This document shows, in pieces, positions 1 to 9,703 of a DNA stretch of 64,000 nt. The first letter of the stretch is position 1, and each line of letters begins with the position of its first letter. Source of the stretch: DATAFF01 sp963744915 (GTDB lineage Bacteria > Pseudomonadota > Alphaproteobacteria > Rhizobiales > Aestuariivirgaceae); the NCBI GenBank assembly GCA_963744915.1, contig CAVUUY010000008.1, positions 185,746-249,745 on the forward strand. The letters are read 5' to 3'. Below the pieces are notes generated by a model. That model was not told the DNA's origin. It searched no databases and was given only the letters and a program-made list of their open reading frames with translations. Position numbers and translations under genes: made by a program.

Positions 1-67
1 TTTCCGACCTGGGAGCAGGGTTCGGGAGCAACACCCGCCTCTCTCTTCGCCGAGCATCGGCGCTTTG

Positions 68-442
68 TCATGCGAAAAACTGACTAGCTTGGCGGTCCAG
101 CAATGATGAAATGGTGACTAGCGGCGGGCCTTTGTGGCGCAATGACCAATTTCCCTTGGTGCGTGAGAATTCGAGTACGTGACTTTGCTCACCAAGATTG
201 CCAGGCACAGAGATTGAGACCTTTTGGGTTTCGGTCAGAGTAGCCTCGAAGCGTACTGGCAGACCCGCTTCGCCATCCGCGATTGTAGCGACAATGTGAT
301 ATCCATCAGGTTCGCTGGTATAAAATACGACGCCGTGAAAGCTGCCAATTTCGATGCTGCCGCCCTCTAAAGCATTAAGTTCGCCAGCATATGTGGGGGT
401 CGCTGCCAGGCAAAGAGCAGCAAGAGAAATGTACCTGAACAT
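68..442 (-). CDS. Small secreted hypothetical protein
   Basis: This is a 124-residue protein with a clear Sec signal peptide: MFRY, a hydrophobic stretch, and an AYAG-like cleavage region near residue 19. The mature part is short, mostly polar and rich in beta-type residues, with no motif I recognise. It is probably periplasmic. It lies alone on the minus strand, and the next gene in the same direction is about 600 bp away. The reading frame is uninterrupted and starts with ATG. No function is proposed. It could be a small beta-barrel or beta-sandwich protein, but that is only a guess from composition. Confidence 0.6.
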   Translation of the reverse strand: MFRYISLAALCLAATPTYAGELNALEGGSIEIGSFHGVVFYTSEPDGYHIVATIADGEAGLPVRFEATLTETQKVSISVPGNLGEQSHVLEFSRTKGNWSLRHKGPPLVTISSLLDRQASQFFA

Positions 443-1045
443 GTATTGCCCTCCCCTTACTGTCCCTGAGTCGAGCGTCCAAGAAAGTGATTGGCTTGGA
501 TAAATTCAACTTACGCCCCCCACACCGAAAAAGCTACAACTTTTGGCGAAAATTGTGAGTTTCGCTGGCCTTGAGAATCCAATCGCCTTCCCTATAACTG
601 GGAGCGGAAGAGCTGAGGCCATTGCACATCATGCCCGCAGGCCGGCGAGGCGGAACGCCCCTCCTGTGTCTTCAAGCTCAGCGAAGGAGACGTCTGGTAT
701 CGAGAGGACCGTCAAGTATGGTGCCCCTGACGGTCCCCCAGCACGCCGCTCTCCTCGGGAGGATCGGAGCGGCAATACAGGATACCTGGAAGGCTTCACC
801 TTTGATGTCGGTCCCGATTATCTTTTGGTATGGTAAACGACCAGTGGGGCGCAGGTTCAAGGCTCACGAGCCATCTCTGGGCGGTTCGGGCATGTCACAC
901 GATGCTTCACAAACGGATTGACTAGACTAGGGGACATTCGTGCGGAGTCTGCCGCGTGTGGGACGCGATCACCGTTTTCACAACAGAGGGCTCAGCAGTC
1001 GCTGGGCCCTTCAGAAAACGTGTTATTCCCGCAGTGGGTCGGCAC
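443..1045. other. Intergenic stretch, no gene recognised
   Basis: About 600 bp with short overlapping open frames on both strands, none with a ribosome binding site, domain or codon pattern that I can support. It may carry the promoter of the leftward gene that ends at 68. Confidence 0.4.
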
Positions 1046-1371
1046 TCAGCGTTTTAATACCGTACCGTCCCGCAGCGTCACTGAGAGAACCTCAGTGATT
1101 GCACCAGCCCCGGCCGTGGCAGTTCCGTTGCTCGCCAGCCTGTTGCTAGCCAGTCGATTGCTCGCCAGTCTGTTGCTCGCCAGTCTGTTGCTGCCAGTCG
1201 ATTGCTCGCCACCGTTAGCAACTGTTGCGCCAGCCGGTTAGTGGCCAACTCGTTGCTAGCCAGCCGATTGCTTGCCAACCTATTGCTTGCCAGCCTTGCC
1301 TCAGCAGGAATGCTTAATGTGGCTATTAACCCGACTGCCATCAAACAGAATGCAGTCTTCATCGTAATCAT
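1046..1371 (-). pseudogene. LASN-repeat secreted protein, frameshifted
   Basis: The gene starts at ATG 1371 behind a GGGGG-type ribosome binding site. It encodes a signal peptide (MITMKTAFCLMAVGLIATLS, cleavage after PAEA) followed by a five-residue repeat LASNR/LASNE. Near 1192 one base is missing (CTGCC where the repeat has CTCGCC), so the frame slips from LASNR to ATDWR and ends at 1078. In the restored frame the LASN repeats continue and a conserved-looking tail ending in TLRDGTVLKR stops at 1046. I have seen LASN-repeat proteins with such a tail in rhizobia; their function is unknown to me. It lies 38 bp downstream of the restored ADYC gene, so the two are probably co-transcribed. Confidence 0.6.
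1120..1300 (-). repeat. 15-bp tandem coding repeat (LASNR units)
   Basis: About ten copies of a 15-bp unit related to TTGCTCGCCAGTCGA (plus strand) encode LASNR in the intended frame. Units differ by a few substitutions, and the array includes one imperfect stretch near 1205-1230 that encodes QQLLTV. The one-base deletion that breaks the gene lies inside the array, as expected for slippage-prone DNA. Confidence 0.7.
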
Positions 1372-1409
1372 CGTATCCCCCTAGCGGCTTGCGCTCCTGA
1401 AGGATTCAA

Positions 1410-2307
1410 TCAACGCGAGCGATTATACAGTAAGGCGGGACCAAATCTACCAGATTCCGCAGCGTCTCGGCTGCAAACCGCCTCTCCTAGGTGGCCCCGA
1501 AGCCGAGGGCACTCGGCGGCCAATCTCTCCAGAGTGATGTTCTCAGGGACACGGGTATGCGCAACGCAAACTGCGCCATTCACATCCCATGCTGCCTCGA
1601 AACTTCAAGTTGTCCTGATCGGCGGTATCGCTAATGGTTGAAATACCGATCTTGTCGTAGATGTCGATCAGCATACCGTCCCTGGTCGTGCCTCTGGTCC
1701 CGCAATAGTCTGCGCGCACGAGCCTGACACATGCTTGGTGGTAGTCGGCCAAGGCGACGCCATTCGGAAGTGTTTTCCAGGGTTTGTATCCGAAACGGAC
1801 GCACTTTCCTTGCGCTCCCGTTGCACACGTCAGTGTAAATCCTTCATCTGAGATGCGGCGACCGTTAGCGTCCCACTGGCCACGCAAAGGAAATGCCCAT
1901 CGGTCGCCCTGCTGATCCGGTTCGCAAAGTTCCTCCGATTTACCCCTAACGTGATCGACTACAGTCATTCGGTACAGGAGAACCTCCCCATCGGGGTCCA
2001 TAGAATCCGGAACTATCGCCGTGATCCGCACCTGCTTCGGCTTTGTCTCACCGGGCAAGACCACCGCGAGTGTTGCACCTTCTAAGTCGGACTTTTCGAT
2101 GATGCTCCCGTTGGCCAGCGTGATCCGAAATGCTGTTCCGATCACTTCCACCGAAACGATCCGGTCGCTCTTTTGGCTGTTTGCGCCCGCAGCGGGTACA
2201 GAGGTCAGGCCAACCCCACCAGCAATGCCGCATAAACAACAAAGCAAAATCACGCCGCCACAGAACCTATGACTCACGGACTGCGTCTTACCCTTGTTGC
2301 TTTTCAT
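1410..2307 (-). pseudogene. ADYC domain protein, frameshifted near C-terminus
   Basis: The open frame encodes 254 residues with an N-terminal hydrophobic segment (about residues 17-40) suggesting export. A cysteine-containing C-terminal domain carries the motifs CVRFGYKPW, HQACVRLVRADYCG and LIDIYDKIGI that mark the ADYC family. The frame breaks in an A-run at 1600-1602. Removing one base gives AAWDVNGAVCVAHTRVPENI and a tail ending in NRSR, with a stop at 1410. That tail fits the family, so the gene is one base away from intact. The family has no known biochemical role that I can state. It precedes the LASN-repeat gene with a 38-bp gap, which suggests that the two secreted products work together. 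Confidence 0.7.
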
Positions 2308-2482
2308 AACACTCGGCTGACACCTTGGCCCGTTTATAGGCTCGCGAATTGAAGACGGTTTAACTTTGACACGACCTTAGCGTTTTCCGCACGCCGAAAC
2401 CGTACCGCTCAGGCCGGAACAGCTATAGCTCGAGAAGTTGGCCGGTAGCTTGGCTGGCCATTGCTGAGAGCTATCAAAAGCT

Positions 2483-3077
2483 TCACGATTGCCACGAGCA
2501 ACCGAAGGATTGGCTTATTTGATTCATCGTAAATCTTTTAAGGATTCGAAACACCGATGCTCGACCCATCCCAAGCTGCCTCGCGATATCCGTCGCCTTG
2601 ACGCCTTGGTTTCGAAGTCTGATAACCTCACCAGCCTTACGTTGAGCAGTTGGTGCACGCCCCTTGAACTTCCCTTCCTTCTTTAGCCCGCGCGATCCCC
2701 TCTTTCTGCCTCTCCAACATTATCGACCGCTCAAACTCGGCTACCGATCCCATGATGTTGAGCATCAGTTTTCCTGTGGCGGTGCTTGTATCCAGTCCCA
2801 TGCCGAGGACCTGAAGATCAACTCCTTTGGTCGTCAGCTTGGTGGTGATGGCAACAAGATCGGCCATGCTTCGCGCCAATCGATCGAGTTTCGTCACCAC
2901 CAACACATCCCCTTCCCTGCAAAAATCCAAGGCGGCTTCCAACTTCTCTCTCTTGGCAACTGAGGAAATCCGCTCACTGAAAAGCTTCTCAACTCCCGAA
3001 GCCTTCAGTTCTTTCTCCTGAGCTTCAAGACCGGCAATCTGCTCAACCGTCGAAGTTCGTGCATAGCCAACCCTCAT
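2483..3077 (-). pseudogene. Serine recombinase (resolvase/invertase), frameshifted
   Basis: The start ATG at 3077 follows a strong GGGAGGAG ribosome binding site. Residues 1-140 are a resolvase catalytic domain: the YARTST motif with nucleophile Ser9, the LDRLARS motif, and the long E-helix region SVAEFERSIMLERQKEGI. At about 2680 a small insertion in GGAAGGGAAG shifts the frame, so the product ends as a 146-residue protein lacking its DNA-binding end. In the restored frame a typical helix-turn-helix follows (KATDIARQLGMGRASVFRIL) and the stop is at 2483. Such enzymes resolve or invert DNA at specific sites, and this one may be the remnant of a mobile element. Confidence 0.8.
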
Positions 3078-3874
3078 CCCACTCCTCCCGTCTCACTCAA
3101 CACAAAGACGATGTGGGATTCGGCGACTCAATGATCAAGATCGATTTATGTGAGACTTCAGAACCGGGGTTGTCCGAGACTCACTGGACCATGCTCGTGT
3201 GAGACTGTGGAGCAGACCGCTGTCAGAACGAGACACCCCCGACGCCTCCACCTCCCATCGATCCTCCTGCTCCGCTTGAGTTCTGCAGAGTTGCATCAAT
3301 TTTCGCCATGGTCAGGATGGGTGATTGGCTTGGTTCAGGGAGAGGAAAACACCCACTGAACAAAATCATGGATGTCTTCAAGTTCCAGATCATCAAAGGC
3401 CCATATCTCAGCAATCGACCCTCTGCCCATCTCTCCCAAACACTTCGAGAAATGAGAGAACTGGCATATGGGTCGTGTGCTGAGTCATGATGGTGCTGGG
3501 TGAGTTTGAATCGACGGTCAGGGATATAGGCAAGTTCAAACTCGATACTAGGATGGCGGCAACTCTGATCAGTTTTCCTTTTGCTCCCTCTCCCATTTTC
3601 GGATCACCACGACAGGGCATTTAAGGCGTGGAACTCATAAATCCGCCAGCTTCCCGTGGCCCACCAAAGTCCGCTTCCTGCACCATAGCGGCGATCAGTC
3701 TCGACAGCCCGTTGCCACAGGCGGACATCGACGCACTCAGATGGCATCTCCGATTGGGGTCAGCACCATGGCTAACGACAGGCCGGCAGGCTAGAGAAGG
3801 CTAATGATTTACACGAAACCCCTTCGGCTCTGTTTCCTGCGGCCACCGGTCAATGCGATACTGAGCCGGTCCTG
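3078..3874. other. Intergenic region of 0.8 kb, no gene recognised
   Basis: No open frame here has a credible start, ribosome binding site or protein motif. Two similar GTGAGACT words occur around 3150 and 3200, but I cannot tie them to a known element. The stretch separates the broken resolvase from an orphan transporter subunit. Confidence 0.35.
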
Positions 3875-3883
3875 GTGGTGGAA

Positions 3884-5494
3884 ATGCGGACGATTGGGCT
3901 GGTTGTGGTAGCTCTCGTGCTGCTGATCGCGGCACCGGCACCATTGGCGCCGATGCCCAAGCAAGGCGGGGCTGCCGTAATTACCTTTAACAACGACCTG
4001 ACGACGCTCGATCCCCAAGTCGGCTATGACTGGCAGAACTGGTCCGTGATCAAATCGATTTTCGACGGGCTTATGGACTACAAGCCTGGCACCACGGAAC
4101 TCGAGCCCGACCTGGCCGACAACTATACTGTTTCGGACGATGGGCTCACCTACACGTTCAAGCTGCGCGACGGCGTAAAATTCCACAACGGCCGTCCGCT
4201 GACGGCGTCCGACGTGAAATATTCACTGGAGCGAGCGGTAAACCCGGCGACGCAGAGTCCTGGCGGCGGCTATTACAGCATGATCAAGGGCTTTGACGAC
4301 CTGACCGCCGGTCGGGCCAAGGAGCTTTCCGGTATCGCAACGCCGGACGACAGAACCGTGGTTTTTACGCTCACTCGGCCCGACGCGACCTTCCTTCACC
4401 TGCTGGCACTCAACTTTGCCCATGTCGTGCCTAAGGAAGAGGTCGAAAAAGACGGCGCAGACTTTGGCAGGAAACCAGTCGGCACCGGCGCCTTCAAGTT
4501 CATCGAATGGGTTCCCGGCCAGCGCATCGTCCTGGAACGCAACACCGAATATTTTCGCAAAGGTATTCCCTATCTCGACAAGCTGACATTCGAATTTGGC
4601 CAGGACCCTACCGTGGCAGTTCTTCGGCTTCACAGAGACGAAGTTGACATCGTTGGAGACGGTATCCCGCCTGCGCAATTCACGACCATCATGGCCGATC
4701 CGGCCAACAAGGATCTGATCTCTGAAGGTGCTCTGCCCCACACGAGCTATGTCGCCATGAACGTCACCCGGCCACCATTCGACAACCTCAAGGTCCGCCA
4801 AGCCGTCAACATGGCGATCAACAAGCAGCGGATCGTTCGCTTCATCAATAACCGCGCCACGCCGGCAACCCAGATTCCTCCGCCAGCGATGCCCGCCTAC
4901 AATCCGGATAACAAAGGCTATGCATATGATCCCGAAGCCGCGAGGAAGCTGCTCGCCGAAGCCGGTACCGGCGAAATCACAACCGAACTCTATGTGATGA
5001 ATGTCGATCCCAATCCGCGCATTGCCCGGGCTATCCAGCAAGACCTTGCAGATGTCGGGATCAAGGCGGAGATCCGCTACATGACGCAGACCGAGGTCAT
5101 TGCCGCTGGCGGCTCCGGCAATGCGCCGATGATCTGGTCCGGTGGTATGGCCTGGATCGCCGATTTCCCTGATCCGTCCAATTTCTACTATGGCATCCTG
5201 GGCTGTGCAGGAGCCGTTGAAGGGGGCTGGAACTGGTCGAAATACTGCAACCACGCCATCGACGCGCGAGCGGCGAAGGCCGATGTCATGGTCAAGACCA
5301 ACGAGAAGGACGCCCGCATCGTTGAATGGAAAGCGATTTTCGACGATGTGTTGAAGGACGCACCCTTGGCACCGATCTTCAATGAAAAGCGATTTACCTA
5401 CCACTCAGCGAGGATTAGATCTGACCAGGGGTCGTTTACAGATCCAACGCACCTCCCGGTGAACTACGACCATATCTTCTTGCCTGAAAATTAG
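3884..5494 (+). CDS. ABC transporter substrate-binding protein, family 5 (oligopeptide/dipeptide type)
   Basis: This is a 536-residue periplasmic binding protein counted from ATG 3884 (two GTG codons just upstream at 3875 and 3878 are alternatives). Residues 1-24 are a signal peptide. The rest has the DppA/OppA-type family 5 layout: LDPQVGYDWQNWSVIKSIFDGLM, then the motif region DGLTYTFKLRDGVKFHNGRPLTASDVKYSLER, then PFDNLKVRQAVNMAINK. Length is normal for the family. It would deliver peptides or similar solutes to an inner-membrane ABC permease, but no permease or ATPase genes lie beside it, so it is an orphan subunit. The frame is intact. Confidence 0.9.
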   Translation: MRTIGLVVVALVLLIAAPAPLAPMPKQGGAAVITFNNDLTTLDPQVGYDWQNWSVIKSIFDGLMDYKPGTTELEPDLADNYTVSDDGLTYTFKLRDGVKFHNGRPLTASDVKYSLERAVNPATQSPGGGYYSMIKGFDDLTAGRAKELSGIATPDDRTVVFTLTRPDATFLHLLALNFAHVVPKEEVEKDGADFGRKPVGTGAFKFIEWVPGQRIVLERNTEYFRKGIPYLDKLTFEFGQDPTVAVLRLHRDEVDIVGDGIPPAQFTTIMADPANKDLISEGALPHTSYVAMNVTRPPFDNLKVRQAVNMAINKQRIVRFINNRATPATQIPPPAMPAYNPDNKGYAYDPEAARKLLAEAGTGEITTELYVMNVDPNPRIARAIQQDLADVGIKAEIRYMTQTEVIAAGGSGNAPMIWSGGMAWIADFPDPSNFYYGILGCAGAVEGGWNWSKYCNHAIDARAAKADVMVKTNEKDARIVEWKAIFDDVLKDAPLAPIFNEKRFTYHSARIRSDQGSFTDPTHLPVNYDHIFLPEN

Positions 5495-5572
5495 CCCAGC
5501 GCGCCAGCGCACTTCCGAAATGGGTCATTTGCAGCCTTCAGAGGTGAGGTTCAGCACGTCCGTTTTCACCTC

Positions 5573-7180
5573 GAATGTGTTGCAAAACTCTCGTTGAGAC
5601 GATTGGCGAACCGTGATTCCGTTGGATTGAGACGATGATTCGCGGGAGCCGGGTTCATGATGGGACGGCAAGAGGGTGGACAAGGCCAATTCTTTTATGC
5701 GTTTGATCTCGACGAGGTCGTGCCAGGTGATCACTTGGTCCGGCAGATCGATGCGATGCTCGACCTCAGTTGGGTGCACAATGAGCTTGCGCCGTACTAC
5801 TCGCACACAGGCCGACCCTCGATCGATCCGGCGCTCATAATCCGGATGCTGATTGTCGGTTACGTATTTGCCATCCGGTCAGAGCGACAGATTTGCAGTG
5901 AGGTTCAGGTGAATCTGGCTTACCGGTGGTTTTGCAAGCTCAGCATTGAGGACGATATCCCCGATCATTCGGTATTCAGCCGTGCACGGCATGAGCGCTT
6001 CCGTGAGAGCGATGCCCTGCGGCGGGTTTTCGAGGCGGTCGTGGCGAAGTGTATCGCGGCTGGACTGGTCGGCGGCGAAGGGTTTTCAATCGATGCGAGC
6101 CTGATCAAGGCGGACGTGGACAAGACGAAGCGGGTGCCTGGCGATCAGCCGATCGCCTGGCCGAAGGCCGAGACGGCATCGCGTGCGGTTCGCGAGTACC
6201 TGATGGCTTTAGATGCCGCCCGCAGTGATGAGGAGAGCGGCGGCGGAGACGACGGCGGTTCAAGCGGTGGCGGCAGTCGACGCAAGCCGCCGAAAGAAGT
6301 CTCGCTGACCGATCCGCAGGCGGCATGGGTGGCAAAGACCGGCATCAATCCATTCTTCGCTTACGATGCAAACTATCTCATCGACAACAAGGCCGGCATC
6401 ATTGTCGACGCTGAGGGCACGCGCGCCAACCGTATGGTGGAGATCGCCATCACCGAGACCATGATGGAGCGCGTCAAATGCCGCTTCGACCTTCGGCCCC
6501 AGAGGCTCGCAGGCGACAGTGTTTATGGTGCGGTCAGGCTGCTGAAGTGGCTGGTGGATCGCCAGATCACGCCGCATGTTCCGGTGTGGGACAAGTCGGC
6601 ACGCCCCGATGGCACCTTCAGCCGAGCCGACTTCGTCTTCGACCATGAGCGCAATGTCTACATCTGCCCAGGTGGCGCAGAGCTCACCAGCACCGGCAAC
6701 ATCGATCAGGGCCACATTGTCTACTACAGAGCCAGCAAGAAAGACTGCTCGGCCTGCTCGTTGAAACCGAAGTGCACGACGGCGCCCATGCGCAAGGTCA
6801 CCCGCGATGTCAACGAGGATGTGCGCGACCGCGTCCGCGCGCTGGCCAACACGGAAGCCTTCCAGCAGTCACGTCGCGAGCGCAAGAAGGTGGAAATGCG
6901 GTTTGCTCATATGAAGCGAATCCTCAAACTCGACCGGCTTCGGCTGCGGGGCTTGAGCGGCGCCAGGGACGAGGTGCTGCTCACCGCAACTGCTCAGAAT
7001 TTGAGGCGGCTTGCCAAGCTCCTCTGCCGTGCCCCGCCAGCTGGCGGCAACTTGCGCCGCCTAAGCCTCGTGTCAGGCGTCGGTGCCCGGAAATCCATGA
7101 ATGGCGGACGGCACAAATGGATGGCTAAAACTCATAGCCCAACCCGGCCGCAAGAAGCGATTGAGTTTTGCAACACATTC
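5573..7180 (+). mobile_element. IS1182-type insertion sequence
   Basis: The element is bounded by 18-bp perfect inverted repeats, GAATGTGTTGCAAAACTC at 5573-5590 and its complement at 7163-7180. It carries one transposase gene. No direct target duplication is obvious at the two edges. The right edge falls inside a substrate-binding-protein gene, so the insertion (or a later deletion) removed the 5' part of that gene. Degraded pieces of related transposases occur at 39488-39582 and 50976-51165. Confidence 0.85.
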
Positions 7181-7288
7181 CCGCTCTGCAAGCGGATACA
7201 AAGCGCGCGGCAAGCGAGCTCGGAATTGCTGCGATCATCCATCAGGTCAGAGAGGAAGGTGACCTCGAGATCGCGTTCTCCCAAATGA
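5657..7288 (+). CDS. IS1182 family transposase
   Basis: The product is a 543-residue DDE transposase. An N-terminal domain (residues 10-125, with SDALRRVFEAVV) is followed by the catalytic core: D146 in GFSIDASL, D287 in LAGDSVYG and E413 in KKVEMRFAHMKR. A CSACSLKPKC zinc-like cluster lies near residues 364-373. A glycine/serine-rich insert spans about residues 191-209. The reading frame runs through the right inverted repeat into flanking DNA, so the last 35 or so residues are not native. This suggests a lost stop codon or a small indel near residue 450. The start ATG is at 5657, with a second ATG directly after it. Confidence 0.9.
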   Translation: MMGRQEGGQGQFFYAFDLDEVVPGDHLVRQIDAMLDLSWVHNELAPYYSHTGRPSIDPALIIRMLIVGYVFAIRSERQICSEVQVNLAYRWFCKLSIEDDIPDHSVFSRARHERFRESDALRRVFEAVVAKCIAAGLVGGEGFSIDASLIKADVDKTKRVPGDQPIAWPKAETASRAVREYLMALDAARSDEESGGGDDGGSSGGGSRRKPPKEVSLTDPQAAWVAKTGINPFFAYDANYLIDNKAGIIVDAEGTRANRMVEIAITETMMERVKCRFDLRPQRLAGDSVYGAVRLLKWLVDRQITPHVPVWDKSARPDGTFSRADFVFDHERNVYICPGGAELTSTGNIDQGHIVYYRASKKDCSACSLKPKCTTAPMRKVTRDVNEDVRDRVRALANTEAFQQSRRERKKVEMRFAHMKRILKLDRLRLRGLSGARDEVLLTATAQNLRRLAKLLCRAPPAGGNLRRLSLVSGVGARKSMNGGRHKWMAKTHSPTRPQEAIEFCNTFPLCKRIQSARQASSELLRSSIRSERKVTSRSRSPK

Positions 7289-7632
7289 AGTCCGAGGGTG
7301 TTCAGGCTGTCTTTATTTTACCCGATATGATGTTAGCCAATGCAGCCGTACCCCTGGGGGCTTTGACAGTCAAGTATCGTCTCCCGACGATGGCCTGGGG
7401 TGGCTGGTTTACCGAAAGGGGATGTCTGATGGCCTATTCGGCAGATTACGATGAGATGGACCATCGGCTTGCCTATTATGTCGACCGCATTCTCAAAGGC
7501 ACAAAGCCAGGCGACCTGCCGATCGAACAACCCACAACCTTCAAGCTGTCGATCAATCTGAAGACCGCCAAAATCCTTGGCATCGAGGTACCCGGAAGCA
7601 TGTTGCTGCTGGCCGATACGGTAATCGAATGA
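7181..7632 (+). pseudogene. ABC substrate-binding protein (TrpX/ABC_sub_bind type), 5' end lost to IS
   Basis: About 150 residues of the C-terminal half of a periplasmic binding protein remain: QAVFILPDMMLANAAVPLGALTVKYRLPTMA, then DYDEMDHRLAYYVDRILKGTKPGDLPIEQPT and a typical end, LKTAKILGIEVP. This pattern is the ABC_sub_bind family. The 5' half and signal peptide are gone, and the remaining frame begins at the right end of the insertion element. It stops 44 bp before the adenylate cyclase gene, so the pair probably once formed an operon. Confidence 0.8.
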
Positions 7633-7675
7633 AGCAGCCGATCAATCCACTGACCCCAGTCACAATCGAATAGCC

Positions 7676-9475
7676 ATGGATTATCCATGGGGTCAGCTGC
7701 ACCGATCCCTGTTCCTGAAATACTTTGTTGCCCTATTCCTCGCTGTTGTTGTCCCACTGCTAGCCGCTGGCATCAGCAATGCGTGGTTCGGCTATCGCGA
7801 TCAGCGCACCATGCTCAGCGCGCTATTAAGGGTCGAGGCGGCATCCGCCTCTGGCAAAATTCAGAGCTTCCTTACCGGCATTATGGATCAGCTCGGCTGG
7901 ACCGTTCAGCAACCTTGGACGCCCGGCACCGAGGAACAGCATCGGCTCGATGCATTGCGGGTGCTGCGTCACGTTCCTGCAGTGGTAAGCATCACGCTGG
8001 TCGATGGAGCCGGCATTGAGCGACTCCGTGTTTCGCGTGTCGAGTTGAACAAAGCCGCCGGCCAGCGAGACCTTTCTACAGACCCTGCAGTGGTTGGGGC
8101 CCGCGGGAGGCAAATCTGGTACGGCCCTGTCGCCTTCTATAATGGCTCTGAACCCTTTATGACGCTGGCCGTGGCAGGTAATCGCCAGGCTGTCGGAATC
8201 GCTATTGCTGAACTTAATTTGAAACTTATCTGGAATTTGATTTCGGCCATTCGCGTCGGTCACACTGGACACGCGTTTGTTCTTGATCAACCTGGTCGGC
8301 TTATCGCCCATCCCGACATCAGCAAAGTGCTGCGTGGAGCAGACCAGGAGACGGCGGCGAGCCTCCGCAACTTGCAGGGGGCAATTCTCGACTCGGGGCG
8401 GAGACATTTTCTCAACCAAAGGCGACCAAGGTCGAGCAGTGGTTGCTGCCGCGGCGACAGTCCCCGGCGTGGATTGGACAGTGGTTGTAGAACAACCAAC
8501 AGTCGAGGCCTTCGCACCTCTCTATTCAGCCTTTTGGCGAACAGGAGCCTTGCTGCTAGTCGGCATAATACTGGCGGTTGGGCTGGCCTATTGGCTCGCG
8601 CGGCGCATAACGAGGCCGATTGAAGTTTTGGAGGAAGGCGCCGAAAAGATCGGCGCCCAACAATTCGACCACCGTATTGAGATTGCCACGGGCGACGAAC
8701 TCGAGCGATTGGCAACACGGTTCAATCAAATGGCTCACGAACTCGCCATTTCGCATGAGCGGTCGGAACGGATTGCTCGATTGAAACGGTTCCTCGCGCC
8801 GCAAGTCGCTGAACTTGTTGAAAAGGCCGGTGACCAGAGTGTGCTAGCAGGCCAGCGCCCCGAAGTGGTTGTCGTTTTTTGTGATTTGCGAGGGTTCACG
8901 ACCTTTGCAGCGCATGCCGCACCCGATGAGATCATGTATGTCCTGGGCAGTTATTACGAAGCCCTTGGTCTCATCATCACACGATATGAAGCAACTTTAA
9001 CGAGTTTTGTAGGCGATGGGCTAATGGTGCTTGTGAACGCACCCGTACCGCGTCCCGAACCTGCCTTACATGCCGTAAAGATGGCGATGGAAATGCAGAC
9101 GGCGGTTCAGAGCTTGGTCGCCGGTTGGCTCTTGCGAGGTCACGCGATCGGATTCGGTGTCGGTATCGCTATGGGTTTGGCGACGGTAGGGCGGATCGGA
9201 AGTGAAAGCCGTATGGACTACACCGCCATCGGCAACGTTGTGAATTTGGCATCGAGATTATGTTCGTCTGCGCGCGATCGGCAATTATCATCGATTCAAC
9301 CGTTGCCGACGCAGTGCGTGATGATCTGTTTGTGGTCGAGCTGGGCACCCGCCAACTCAAGGGGTACGACGAGGAAGTTTACGTGTTCGATGCTGGGGAC
9401 TTGGGGTCAGTGGAGCATGTGTTGCAAACCAGTGTCTCCGCGAGCCTCTCGTCTACTTCGACCAAGGCCCGGTGA
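7676..9475 (+). pseudogene. Adenylate/guanylate cyclase with Cache and HAMP domains, two frameshifts
   Basis: The gene encodes a transmembrane sensor cyclase: an N-terminal membrane segment (FLKYFVALFLAVVVPLLAAG), a periplasmic Cache-like domain, a second membrane segment (LLLVGIILAVGLAYWLA), a HAMP linker (RRITRPIEVLEEGAEKI) and a class III catalytic domain. The catalytic domain has VVFCDLRGFTTFAA (first metal aspartate), SFVGDGLMVL (second) and YTAIGNVVNLASRL. Two indels break it: an extra base near 8399 and a missing base near 9279. Because they are +1 and -1, the start and end share one frame. The product would make cAMP or cGMP in response to an external ligand. It follows a truncated binding-protein gene. 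Confidence 0.8.
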
Positions 9476-9496
9476 TGGCCCGAATGCGAAGTGATT

Positions 9497-9580
9497 GAAT
9501 GTCCGCTCTTGTGCCGCTTCCAGGGCATAAGCGGACCTCAAGCGGACATGGTCGGATAGACGCGATTGACCCAAAGCTGA
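9497..9580 (+). repeat. Intergenic GTCCGC repeat, copy 1
   Basis: This is a diverged copy of a repeat whose core is an inverted TGTCCGCT/AGCGGACA pair followed by TTGACCCAAA. Here ATGTCCGCTC is followed by GCATAAGCGGAC, a second AGCGGACATG and GATTGACCCAAAGC. Related copies lie near 10.35, 11.8, 15.5 and 17.25 kb. Confidence 0.6.
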
Positions 9581-9654
9581 CGTCGTCCCCGGCCACAAGC
9601 CGATCTCGCCAAAACATGATGTCGCAGAACAAATGGTTTTATCTTGTGCGACAA

Positions 9655-9684
9655 TAAGGAATGGCTTTGTTGAGCCATTCCTTA
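9655..9684 (+). terminator. Perfect 12-bp hairpin between cyclase and GNAT genes
   Basis: TAAGGAATGGCT and AGCCATTCCTTA form a perfect 12-bp stem around a six-base TTGTTG loop. No T-run follows, so it is a possible but unproven terminator or RNA-processing hairpin. A weaker stem (GTCGCA/TGCGAC) lies just before it. Confidence 0.45.
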
Positions 9685-9703
9685 CTCCGGCTGCCAAGGA
9701 CGA

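Noticed and set aside
918..1384. Plus-strand frames with LLASLLLAS repeats
   Set aside because: They are the reverse complement of the LASN coding array; the minus strand has the signal peptide and tail.
4223..5404. Long minus-strand open frame of 393 codons
   Set aside because: It lies opposite the oligopeptide-binding protein, has no domain and arises from high GC at third positions.
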